The notes beneath the pieces were generated by a model, which was given only the letters and a program-made list of their open reading frames with translations, was not told the DNA's origin and ran no database searches. A DNA stretch of 64,000 nt from Geothrix sp. PMB-07. GTDB lineage: Bacteria; Acidobacteriota; Holophagae; Holophagales; Holophagaceae. A program made the position numbers and the translations under genes. Where the stretch lies: contig NZ_CP132333.1 in the NCBI RefSeq assembly GCF_030758935.1, positions 1,674,992-1,738,991 of the forward strand. Reading direction: 5' to 3'. Positions within the stretch are counted from its first letter, which is position 1; the number at the start of each line of letters is the position of its first letter. Positions 28,608 to 36,501 of the stretch are shown one piece after another.

Positions 28608-30170
28608 CTAGAGGCTGGCCCAATCGGTCTGGATCACCGGGGCCGAGCCATGCTCAGGCATGGGAGCGGCTGCTTCATCCGGTTTTTGATTGGTGGACTG
28701 CCAGCGGCTGAAAACCTCCAGGGCGTTTTGTCGACCGGGACGGGTGCCATGGCCCGTGAAGGGCAGGAGGGCGGAAGGATCTGTGGCCGTGGCGTTGACC
28801 AGCACGAGGTCTGCCCGGCTCTCGCGCTGGAAACGCTGGATGGCGGCTCGATCACGGGTGTAGAGGCTGTGCGCCAGGCTGCCTTCGGCAGCGCCCAGCC
28901 AGCCCATGGCCTGATCGAGATCGCTGCAGGTGATGAGGTTCACCGTGGGCCCCAGCACGCGATGGCGGAACAGACCCATTTCCGGGGTGACACCCTCCCA
29001 CACACAGGGCTGCATGTAGACGCCATGACCCACGTTGCCCTTCACCTGGGCGGTGCGATGGGATTCATTCCACTGTTCTCCACCGGTGAGCAGGGTGGCG
29101 CCTTCAGCCTGGCCCTTCTCCCAATGCTCCCGGAAAGTGGTGGCTGTGCGGGCATTCAGGATGGGGCCGTAGGCCACATCGGGATCGCTGAGGGGATTGC
29201 CTACTTCCAGGCTGGCCACCTTGGCCAGGAAGGCTTTCTTGAAGGCCTCGGCGCAGTCTTGATGAAGGAGGATGTTGCCGAGGGCGACCTGTCCCTGGCC
29301 CGCCTGGCTGAAGGCGGCGAGGGCAGCGTCGGCCGCGGCCTGCTTGAGGTTCGCATCGGGCAGGATGACCATGAAACCTTTTCCCACCACTTCCAGGTTT
29401 GGCTGGATCAGGTTCCGGCCGCAGATCTCGCCCACATGGCGGCCCAGGTCGGCGGAGCCCACGAAGCTGAAGGACTGGAACAGGCCCTTGTCGATGCCGG
29501 CCAGAAAATGCTTGCCACAGCCAGCCCGGCCTCGACCGTTCACGGTGTTCACGACACCGTGGGGCAGGCCCGCCTCCATCATGGCGCGCAGCAACAGGTA
29601 GGCGGCCGTGGGGGCGTTGTCGCTGGGTTTCCACACCACCGTGTTGCCGCTGAGGATGGCCGGGAGGATCTTGCGGGCTGGAGCGGCCAGAGGCGAGCAG
29701 CCTGTGGCGAGAATGGCGCAGACGCCGAGGGGCCGACGGCGGGAACCCTTGGTCCTGGGGCGCTTCAGGATGGCTTCGGTTTCAGCGGCGAAGAAGGTGC
29801 AGGCCTCGATGGCTTGCCGGACTTCGCTTTCGGCCTCGCGGGGGGTCATGCCGATTTCCCGGATGATGATGCGTGCCAGCTTGTCCAGGTGGGCGGTCAG
29901 GATGGCCGCCGTCTGGCGGGCCACAGACTGGCGCTGAGCCAGGGGTGTATGAGACCAGGCGCCGAAGGCATCGGCTGCGGCCTTCGCGGCCCGAGCCACA
30001 TCCTTTTCGCCGCTGTCGGGGAACATGCCCACCAGATCGCGGCTGTCCACCGCCGACTTGGATTGGATGAGGGACAGGTCCCCCTCTACCTCTTTGCCGT
30101 TGATGACGTTGAACCCGATGACGCTTTTTCCCGCCGAGGCGGCATGGGGCGAGTTGGCTTTCAGATACAT
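28608..30170 (-). CDS. Aldehyde dehydrogenase family protein lacking catalytic Cys and Asn (pseudoenzyme)
   Basis: The full ALDH fold is present: GKSVIGFNVINGKEVEG at the start, the NAD pocket WKPSDNAPTAAYLLL, SFVGSADLGRHVG, and Glu of LEVVGKGFMVILPD. But the motif normally written NxGQxC reads QAGQGQVALGN, so the nucleophilic Cys is Gln (codon CAG at 29289-29291), and the PWNxP motif reads ATGCSPL, so the oxyanion-hole Asn is also changed. Closest in flavour to 2,5-dioxovalerate dehydrogenases. The start is set at the ATG at 30170, with CGGAG eight bases before; ATGs at 30218 and 30251 lack a Shine-Dalgarno. It ends 5 bp before a sensor kinase. Dehydrogenase activity is unlikely; NAD or ligand binding may remain. 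Confidence 0.85.
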   Translation of the reverse strand: MYLKANSPHAASAGKSVIGFNVINGKEVEGDLSLIQSKSAVDSRDLVGMFPDSGEKDVARAAKAAADAFGAWSHTPLAQRQSVARQTAAILTAHLDKLARIIIREIGMTPREAESEVRQAIEACTFFAAETEAILKRPRTKGSRRRPLGVCAILATGCSPLAAPARKILPAILSGNTVVWKPSDNAPTAAYLLLRAMMEAGLPHGVVNTVNGRGRAGCGKHFLAGIDKGLFQSFSFVGSADLGRHVGEICGRNLIQPNLEVVGKGFMVILPDANLKQAAADAALAAFSQAGQGQVALGNILLHQDCAEAFKKAFLAKVASLEVGNPLSDPDVAYGPILNARTATTFREHWEKGQAEGATLLTGGEQWNESHRTAQVKGNVGHGVYMQPCVWEGVTPEMGLFRHRVLGPTVNLITCSDLDQAMGWLGAAEGSLAHSLYTRDRAAIQRFQRESRADLVLVNATATDPSALLPFTGHGTRPGRQNALEVFSRWQSTNQKPDEAAAPMPEHGSAPVIQTDWASL

Positions 30171-30295
30171 GCCGGGCTCCGGAGCGGATGGATCCAGGAT
30201 AACCACAGCAAGTGCCATTCCTGCATCTGTTCCCGCAGGGACGGTTTCCATGGGCGCGCTTTCAGCCTGTACACTGGGGGATTGCCGGAGTCCAG

Positions 30296-31045
30296 GTGTT
30301 CGACAACCTCTCCATTCCCACCATCCTCGTGAGCTACGTGGCCCTGCTGTTCAGCCTCAGCGTCCACGAGGCCAGCCATGCCACGGCGGCCTACTGGCTG
30401 AAGGATGACACCGCTGCGCGGCTGGGGCGCATGACCCTGAATCCGCTGGCCCATATGGATCCGCTTGGGACCTTCGTGTTCCCGCTCCTCGGCATGGCCA
30501 CGGGCTTCCCCTTCATTGGTTGGGCTAAGCCGGTGCCCGTGGATCCGCGCAACCTGGACCGCCGTTTCTCCCAGCGGGGCGGCTATGCCCTGGTGGCCGC
30601 GGCTGGGCCCACCTCGAACATGATTCTGGCCCTGATCTTTCTGGGCATCCTCCTGGTGCTCGTCAGTGTGGTGGGGCTGCCCCCGGCCATGGAATTGCGG
30701 CTCTTTGGCCATGCGCTGCTGGCCCGCAAAGTCGAGAGCCTCCAGGCCCTGGAACTGGGCACAGGCATGACCCTGGCGCTGGCTCTTTGCGGGCGTCTGG
30801 TGCTCATCAACATTGGTCTGGCTCTGTTCAACCTCTTGCCCATGGGGCCCTTGGATGGAGCAGGCATCCTCCGGGGGATGCTGCCCTGGCGCTGGCTGCC
30901 GAAATTCGACCGGGTTCAGCCCTGGATGGGGGGCGTCCTCATTGTTTTGGCGCTCACGGGTCTGCTGGGCTATGTCATCGGCCCCGTCTTCGGGGTGATT
31001 CTCACTGCGATCGAATCGATCGCCCGCCTGATCCTAGGAGCTTGA
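30296..31045 (+). CDS. Site-2 protease family (M50) membrane metalloprotease
   Basis: The GTG at 30296 has GGAG at good spacing and gives a 249-aa product. The HExxH zinc motif is in LFSLSVHEASHATAAYWL inside the first helix, and the second metal site is in LLPMGPLDGAGIL (NxxPxxPxDG). Six or so membrane segments follow the compact S2P/SpoIVFB pattern, with FPFIGWAKPVPVDPRNL between them. Members cut membrane-embedded or membrane-proximal substrates. No PDZ domain is present, unlike RseP. trpS follows in 3 bp, a common genomic neighbour in some bacteria, and probably shares its transcript. Confidence 0.88.
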   Translation: MFDNLSIPTILVSYVALLFSLSVHEASHATAAYWLKDDTAARLGRMTLNPLAHMDPLGTFVFPLLGMATGFPFIGWAKPVPVDPRNLDRRFSQRGGYALVAAAGPTSNMILALIFLGILLVLVSVVGLPPAMELRLFGHALLARKVESLQALELGTGMTLALALCGRLVLINIGLALFNLLPMGPLDGAGILRGMLPWRWLPKFDRVQPWMGGVLIVLALTGLLGYVIGPVFGVILTAIESIARLILGA

Positions 31046-31048
31046 TCC

Positions 31049-32041
31049 ATGCAGCAGCGCGTTCTTTCCGGCATCCAGCCTTCGGGCTCTCAGCACATCG
31101 GCCACCTGGTGGGTGCCCTCGACAACTTCACGCGGCTGCAGGGCGAAGGCGAGGCCTTCTACATGATCGCGGATTGGCACGCCCTCACCTCGAAGTACGA
31201 ATCTGTCGAGGAGATCTGGCCCGCCACACAGGAGCTCACCGCCACCTATCTGGCGGCGGGGCTGGATCCCAACCAGGCCACGATCTTCGTGCAGAGCCTG
31301 GTGAAAGAGCACGCCGAGCTGCATCTGCTGCTCTCCATGGTGACGCCGCTCTCCTGGCTGGAGCGCGTGCCCACCTACAAGGAGAAGCTGCAGAACGCCG
31401 TGGCTGATCTGGGCAGCTACGGCTTCCTGGGCTACCCCCTGCTGCAGACCGCCGACATCATCATCTACAAGGCCGACAAGGTGCCCGTGGGCGAAGATCA
31501 GCTCTTCCATCTGGAACTGGCCCGCGAGGTGGTCCGCCGCTTCAACTTCCTGTTCAAGCGGGAAGTCTTCCCCGAGCCCGCGGCGGTGCTCACCAAGACG
31601 CCCAAGGTGCCCGGACTCGACGGACGGAAGATGTCCAAGAGCTACGGGAACTGCATCTATCTGCGCGACAGCAATGCCGACATCCTGGAGAAATGCACCC
31701 GCCAGATGGCCTCCGACCCGGCCCGTCTGCGCAAGACCGATCCCGGAAACCCAGACATCTGCCCCGTCTTCGAGTTCCACAAGCTCTTCAGTGATGCGGC
31801 CACGGTGGAATTGGTGAACACCGAATGCCGCCGCGCGGGCATCGGCTGCTTCGACTGCAAGAAGCGCGTGGCGGAAGCCATCACCCGCCGCGTGGAGCCC
31901 GTGCGCGAGAAGATCGAGGGGCACCTCGCCCGCCCCGGCGACATCGATGGGGTGCTCCGTGAGGGCAGCGCCCGCGCCCGCCAGGTGGCCGCGGAAACCA
32001 TGGCCGACGTGCGGGACGCCATGAAGATGCCGACCCTCTAA
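31049..32041 (+). CDS. trpS: Tryptophanyl-tRNA synthetase
   Basis: The class I synthetase has 330 aa, normal size. The HIGH box is GSQHIGHLVGALDNF, then FYMIADWHALTSKY, YPLLQTADIIIYKADKVPVG and the KMSKS loop GLDGRKMSKSYGN. The C-terminal half contains GCFDCKKRVAEAI. TAGGAG precedes the ATG. The gene follows the M50 protease by 3 bp and is followed by a tRNA-Lys gene with its own promoter. Confidence 0.97.
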   Translation: MQQRVLSGIQPSGSQHIGHLVGALDNFTRLQGEGEAFYMIADWHALTSKYESVEEIWPATQELTATYLAAGLDPNQATIFVQSLVKEHAELHLLLSMVTPLSWLERVPTYKEKLQNAVADLGSYGFLGYPLLQTADIIIYKADKVPVGEDQLFHLELAREVVRRFNFLFKREVFPEPAAVLTKTPKVPGLDGRKMSKSYGNCIYLRDSNADILEKCTRQMASDPARLRKTDPGNPDICPVFEFHKLFSDAATVELVNTECRRAGIGCFDCKKRVAEAITRRVEPVREKIEGHLARPGDIDGVLREGSARARQVAAETMADVRDAMKMPTL

Positions 32042-32062
32042 GAACAGGCGCAGAACGACCTC

Positions 32063-32090
32063 TTGCGTTCTTCACCGTCCCTGGTAGACT
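32063..32090 (+). promoter_or_regulatory. Promoter of tRNA-Lys
   Basis: TTGCGT at 32063-32068 and TAGACT at 32085-32090 are spaced by 16 bp, 11 bp before the mature tRNA 5' end, with a CTCG start region. It fits a tRNA promoter of the sigma-70 type. Confidence 0.5.
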
Positions 32091-32101
32091 TTTCTTCTCG
32101 T

Positions 32102-32178
32102 GGTCCCTTAGCTCAGCTGGTTAGAGCATCTGACTCTTAATCAGAGGGTCCCCGGTTCGAGTCCGGGAGGGACCACCA
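32102..32178 (+). tRNA. tRNA-Lys (anticodon CTT)
   Basis: A 77-nt cloverleaf with encoded CCA. The acceptor stem is GGTCCCT paired with AGGGACC, the D arm is GCTC/GAGC, the anticodon arm TCTGA-CTCTTAA-TCAGA gives anticodon CTT, reading AAG, and the T arm is CCGGTTCGAGTCCGG. It lies between trpS and a strong terminator, so it is a single-gene transcription unit. No second tRNA is present in the window. Confidence 0.97.
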
Positions 32179-32184
32179 CCACGG

Positions 32185-32214
32185 AGCCCGCAGATGAAAA
32201 TCTGCGGGCTTTTT
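32185..32214 (+). terminator. Intrinsic terminator after tRNA-Lys
   Basis: AGCCCGCAGA at 32185-32194 and TCTGCGGGCT at 32201-32210 pair perfectly across a 6-nt loop, followed by TTTT. Confidence 0.93.
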
Positions 32215-32343
32215 GCATTGGTCTGCATTCCGGTCACATCTTGCTGCTCTTCGCCTCTTGAGTTGAGGTGTTGCCGGTATATTTGATAGGCCCTGCATCC
32301 ATCCGGAATGGGGCTGAAACCCAGGAACGACGGGAGGATTACC

Positions 32344-33240
32344 GTGGATTTGAAGCGCACGATCATCGACCTCATGCCAGGCCCGCTGGTTCGGACCTTC
32401 GCCTCGCCGTACATCGCGGGGAAGGGCATCTCCAGCGGCGTGTCCAAGGCGGACGAGCTGAACAAGAAATCGGGCATCTATTCCACGGTGGATCTGCTGG
32501 CTGAGGAGGTGTTCAGCCGCGAGGATGTGGAAGCCACGGTCCAGGTCTACCTGCGCATGGTCGAGGCCCTGAAGGACCGCCCCTACGCCAGCATCAGCCT
32601 CAAGCCCACCTCGCTGGGCATCAACGAGAGCGAGGCCTACTGCCAGGAGAACCTGCGCCGCATCGTGTCCGCCGCCGCGGCCCACAAGATGCACATCACG
32701 CTGGACATGGAAGACCGCCAGTTCACGGATGTCACGCTGCGCATGTTCAAGGCCATCCGCGACGAGTTCGACAACTTCGGCATCGTGCTGCAAAGCCGCC
32801 TCTTCCGCACCCCCGAGGACATCAAGAACCTGCACAGCAAGCCCTGCAAGGTGCGCATCTGCATCGGCATCTACCGCGAAGCCGCGGACATTGCCCTGCA
32901 GGAAAAGCCGGACATGAAGGAGAAGCTCTTCGAGTACGTGCAGCTGCTCCTCGACCACGGCCACTACCCCGAAATCGCCACCCACGACGAACCCCTGGTG
33001 CGCCGCTGCATGGCCTACCTGGATCAGAAGGGCGTGGCCAAGAACGCCTATGAATTCCAGATGCTACTGGGCGTTCCCCGGCAGGAACTGCAGCAGGAAA
33101 TCGTGAAGCGGGGCCAGATCATCCGCCTCTATGTGCCCTTCGCGGAAGACTGGAAATACGCCGTGCACTACCTGAAGCGCCGTCTGGCGGCCAATCCCGC
33201 CATGGCCCTCATGGTCATGAAGAACATGTTCGGCAGCTGA
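32344..33240 (+). CDS. Proline dehydrogenase family protein
   Basis: The GTG at 32344 follows GGGAGG. The 298-aa product has the ProDH barrel features: SISLKPTSLGI, KMHITLDMEDRQFTD, FGIVLQSRLFRTPEDI, KVRICIGIYREAADIALQEK and YPEIATHDEPLVRRCM, with EFQMLLGVPRQ and RLYVPFAEDW near the end. It oxidises proline to P5C with FAD. The next step, P5C dehydrogenase, is not beside it, so this is the free-standing monofunctional type. Membrane association would be peripheral. Confidence 0.92.
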   Translation: MDLKRTIIDLMPGPLVRTFASPYIAGKGISSGVSKADELNKKSGIYSTVDLLAEEVFSREDVEATVQVYLRMVEALKDRPYASISLKPTSLGINESEAYCQENLRRIVSAAAAHKMHITLDMEDRQFTDVTLRMFKAIRDEFDNFGIVLQSRLFRTPEDIKNLHSKPCKVRICIGIYREAADIALQEKPDMKEKLFEYVQLLLDHGHYPEIATHDEPLVRRCMAYLDQKGVAKNAYEFQMLLGVPRQELQQEIVKRGQIIRLYVPFAEDWKYAVHYLKRRLAANPAMALMVMKNMFGS

Positions 33241-33322
33241 AGCATTTTTGGCGTTGGCGCCCCCCTGGGCCTTGGAGTAGTGTCCATCCGTGGGACCGTG
33301 TCCCACCCATCTGGAGATCCCC

Positions 33323-33517
33323 ATGAAGAAATTCCTGGCCCTCGCCCTCGTGAGTTCCTTCGCCCTGGTCGGCTATGCCGCCGACGAAAAGAAGCCCGAG
33401 CCCAAGAAGGCTGGCTGCGGCATGGCCTGCTGCGAGAAGAACAAGAAGTCCTGCAAGGACTGCCCCGACTGCAGCAAGAAGAAGGTCGAGAAGAAGGCCG
33501 AACCCAAGAAGGACTGA
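33323..33517 (+). CDS. Small exported Cys/Lys-rich protein
   Basis: Only 64 aa. A signal peptide (MKKFLALALVSSFALVGYAA) is followed by a chain of Lys, Glu and six Cys: CGMACC then CKDCPDC (C-x3-CC-x6-C-x2-C-x2-C). TGGAGA precedes the ATG at 33323. The pattern suggests a periplasmic metal-binding or disulfide-rich peptide. No known family comes to mind. It is a single-gene unit with its own terminator 25 bp later. Confidence 0.72.
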   Translation: MKKFLALALVSSFALVGYAADEKKPEPKKAGCGMACCEKNKKSCKDCPDCSKKKVEKKAEPKKD

Positions 33518-33542
33518 TCGCCCGAATCCAAGGCGTTCGACC

Positions 33543-33572
33543 AGCCCCGGGAACCTATCCCCGGGGCTTTTG
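33543..33572 (+). terminator. Intrinsic terminator after the Cys-rich gene
   Basis: AGCCCCGG at 33543-33550 pairs with CCGGGGCT at 33561-33568, followed by TTTTGCG. Positioned 25 bp after the stop. Confidence 0.83.
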
Positions 33573-33735
33573 CGTTCCCGTTCCATTCATGGTTGTCTGT
33601 TGGAATGAGCATGAAGCAGGAGCGAAATGCCACTTTGGCGAAGCCGAAGCCCGAAGGGCGCGGCACAGGGAGGCTCCGCCTCGGCAAGCACAGCGCGCCG
33701 GAGCGCGCCCAGCGGGTGATAGGCGGAGGTGACGC

Positions 33736-35580
33736 GTGAATGCTAGGACCTGGATTCCCGCCGCCACCCTTCTGGCTCTCACGGCCAGCGTCACGGCCGG
33801 TTGGATGTGGACACGGGAGGCCCCCCCGGCGCCCCAGGGCCAGGAGGCGGTGCCCGCTCCAAAAAACAAGCAGGGCCTGCGCCACGCCGCGCCCGTGCAG
33901 GTGCGACTGGTGGACCAGACGCCGCTGCTCACGGCCCGCAGCCTGTTGCCCCTGGCCACCACCCCCGAGGAAAAGCAGCTGGCCCTCCAGGCTGAGCGCT
34001 TGGGCAACCATTCGGTGGATCTCGCCTTTTCGGATGCCCTCCGCCGTGCGGCCACCACTCCGGTGCCGAAGACGCCGGAGCTGAAGGAGCTGGTGGAGGC
34101 CAAGGCCAAGGCGCTCTCCGCCGTGGAGGCGGGAGAGCAGCTGGTGGCGCGCCTTGCCAAGCAACTGGCTGTCGCGCCGGAATCCAAGAAGGATGTGTTG
34201 GAAGATCAGATCGACATCACCAAGGCCCAACTCGAACTGGACAAGGACGAACTGGAGACCGCTTCCAATGACCTTGCCCAGGCCGGGGGCGATCCCCAGG
34301 CCAAAATCAGGCGTCTGAAGGAAGCCCACGAGGCGGCGGATCGGGAATCGTCCCAGGCCATGGTTGCGGCCAAGCCTCCGAGCGCTTTCCAACCGGGCAG
34401 CTTCATCGGGAGGCTCTTGGAGTGGCGGCTTCAGCGCGACAAGTGTGCGCGCCTGGAAAAGGCTCAGGCCGAAGCTCAAACCAAGGAGCAGGCCCTGGTC
34501 AAACGTCGCGCCGAGATCGAGGCGCAGGCCAACAAGGAGAAGGATGAGCGCGAGGCCGCCCGCAGTGCTGCGTCGACGCTCATGAAGGGGGCGAGCCGGG
34601 GATTGGACCGGGACGAGGCGAAGGCTGCCGTTTCCTCCCTCAAGCAGTTCGGCGATGTGCAGCGCCGCCTGGCCAGCATGGCCCGGCGGATCCAGGATCA
34701 GCGGGGGCTGGCAGAGACCTATGGTACCTGGCTGGGCTTGGCGGATGGCTTTCGCAACGCCGCCCTGCACAAGCTGCTGACTCAAGGCCTGGAGATGCTC
34801 GGCGTCGTATTGGCAGCCTACCTGCTGGGCCTGCTCATCGACTGGATGCTCCATCATTCCAAATCATCCAAGGAGCGCACTTCTGCGGGCGCCTCGAAAT
34901 CCGTGCTGAAGGTGATCATTCGGGTGATCGCTGTGCTCGCCATCGGCTTTCTCATCGTGGGCATTCCCGCCCAGGCCACGACCATCTTCGGCCTTGCCGG
35001 CGCGGGCCTGACTGTGGCCCTCAAGGATTTCATCGTGGCCTTCTTCGGCTGGTTCATCCTCATGGGGAAGAACGGCATCCGGCTGGGCGATTGGGTGGAA
35101 ATCCGGGGCGTGGGCGGCGAGGTGGTGGAAATCGGGTTGCTTCGCACGGTGATTCTGGAAACGGGCAGCTGGGCCGATGCGGGCCATCCCACGGGCCGCC
35201 GCGTGGCCTTCGTGAACAATTTCGCCATCGAGGGGCACTTCTTCAACTTCTCCACCTCCGGCAAGTGGATGTGGGATGAGCTCAATGTGGTGATTCCCGC
35301 GGGCCAGGATCCCTACGCCACCATCGACGGCGTGCAGAAGCTGGTGGAGCAGCAGACCGAGGCCAATGCCAAGATCGCCGAGGCCGAGTGGCAGCAGACC
35401 GCGGCCCGCTACAAGGTGAAGGCCTTCTCGGCCGTTCCGGGTGTGCAAGTGATCCCCGGGGCCAACGGGATGGAGATTCGGGCCCGCTACCTGACGCGCG
35501 CCTTCGAGCGCCACGAGACCCGGCTGCGGATGAACCAGGCCGTGGTGGAGCTCATGCACGGCCCCCGGGCGGGCTCTTAG
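33736..35580 (+). CDS. Mechanosensitive ion channel (MscS family) with periplasmic coiled coil
   Basis: A signal/TM helix (WIPAATLLALTASVTAGWMW) is followed by about 300 residues rich in Lys/Glu/Ala heptads, a probable periplasmic coiled coil. The channel core begins with LEMLGVVLAAYLLGLLIDWM and VLKVIIRVIAVLAIGFLIVG, with the pore-lining FGLAGAGLTVALKDFIVAFF, then the beta domain IRLGDWVEIRGVGGEVVEIG. The order matches MscS/MscK-like channels that open under membrane tension. GTG start at 33736 with GGAGG. 614 aa, of which the long N-terminal domain is lineage-specific. Confidence 0.88.
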   Translation: MNARTWIPAATLLALTASVTAGWMWTREAPPAPQGQEAVPAPKNKQGLRHAAPVQVRLVDQTPLLTARSLLPLATTPEEKQLALQAERLGNHSVDLAFSDALRRAATTPVPKTPELKELVEAKAKALSAVEAGEQLVARLAKQLAVAPESKKDVLEDQIDITKAQLELDKDELETASNDLAQAGGDPQAKIRRLKEAHEAADRESSQAMVAAKPPSAFQPGSFIGRLLEWRLQRDKCARLEKAQAEAQTKEQALVKRRAEIEAQANKEKDEREAARSAASTLMKGASRGLDRDEAKAAVSSLKQFGDVQRRLASMARRIQDQRGLAETYGTWLGLADGFRNAALHKLLTQGLEMLGVVLAAYLLGLLIDWMLHHSKSSKERTSAGASKSVLKVIIRVIAVLAIGFLIVGIPAQATTIFGLAGAGLTVALKDFIVAFFGWFILMGKNGIRLGDWVEIRGVGGEVVEIGLLRTVILETGSWADAGHPTGRRVAFVNNFAIEGHFFNFSTSGKWMWDELNVVIPAGQDPYATIDGVQKLVEQQTEANAKIAEAEWQQTAARYKVKAFSAVPGVQVIPGANGMEIRARYLTRAFERHETRLRMNQAVVELMHGPRAGS

Positions 35581-35664
35581 CCGCCCCAGGCTGAGATTCA
35601 CTCGCGGCGGCCGCTGGTCCGATAACGCTCTTATGCGTGATCGCATGCGGCCGCAGGAGTTCCC

Positions 35665-36501
35665 TTGAATAGGATCTGGTTCCGCTGCCTGAGACTGGTC
35701 GGCCTGGCCTTTCTTGTCGCCTTGGGGGCCGGGGCCCAGACCACCGCAGGGCCTTTCCGTCTTGGCATCGCCCCCCACACCAGCACCCGCGTCATTCTGG
35801 AGATGTACCAACCTCTGCGGGCGCATCTGGAGAAGGCCCTGGGCATGCCCGTGGAGGTGCAGACGGCGCCGGATTTCACGGAATTCGCCCGGCGCGCCCT
35901 GCACCACGAGTACGACCTGGTGGTGACCACCGGACACCAGGCCCGACTGCTACAAACGGATGCGCACCACATTCCGCTGCTCACCTACAAAGCCGATTTC
36001 AAGGCGGTGGCTGTGGTGGTGGCCAAGTCCAGCTACAAGACGCCGAAGGATCTTCGCGGCACCACGACCATTGGCCTCAGCACCACCTCGCTCGTCACGC
36101 TCTGGGGGCAGCACTGGCTCAAGAGCCAGGGACTCTCCCAGGTGCCCGTGCGCTATGTGAGCGCAGCGGACAGTGTGGCCCAGCTGCTGCTGGCGGGCGA
36201 GGGCAGCGCGGGCTTCGTGTCTCTGGCCAACTTCCAGAAACTGCCGCCGGATGTGCAAGGGGCCCTGAGGCTGCTGGCGGAAAGCCCCGCCATGCTGGGA
36301 CGCGTCTATCTGCTGGATCAGGGTCAGGCGGCGAAGAAGGACCGGATCCTGAAGGAGCTTTGGGCCTTCGCGGAGTCCGAAGCCGGTCGGCAATACCTCG
36401 AGAAGAACAAGCTCGAGGGCTATCGCCCATTGAAAAAACGGGAGCTTGAATCCATGGATCCCTACGCGGCCGAAGTGCGGCAGACGCTCCAGCAGAAATG
36501 A
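35665..36501 (+). CDS. Phosphonate/phosphate ABC-type periplasmic binding protein (PhnD-like)
   Basis: A signal peptide (LVGLAFLVALGAGAQ) precedes a PhnD/PBP2-type binding fold: FRLGIAPHTSTRVILEMYQP, DFTEFARRALHHEYDLVVTT, GHQARLLQTDA, KAVAVVVAKSSYKTPKDLRG and SAADSVAQLLLAGEGSAGFV. The TTG at 35665 follows GCAGGAG. No permease or ATPase gene is adjacent. Instead its stop overlaps the start of a hybrid histidine kinase by 4 bp, so this binding protein is more likely a sensory input for the kinase than a transporter part. The ligand is unknown. Confidence 0.87.
   Translation: MNRIWFRCLRLVGLAFLVALGAGAQTTAGPFRLGIAPHTSTRVILEMYQPLRAHLEKALGMPVEVQTAPDFTEFARRALHHEYDLVVTTGHQARLLQTDAHHIPLLTYKADFKAVAVVVAKSSYKTPKDLRGTTTIGLSTTSLVTLWGQHWLKSQGLSQVPVRYVSAADSVAQLLLAGEGSAGFVSLANFQKLPPDVQGALRLLAESPAMLGRVYLLDQGQAAKKDRILKELWAFAESEAGRQYLEKNKLEGYRPLKKRELESMDPYAAEVRQTLQQK

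Noticed and set aside
32137-32985. Minus-strand frame ending in SLPDSNRGPSD near the tRNA
   Set aside because: This is the well-known false reading of a tRNA gene; its body lies opposite proline dehydrogenase.
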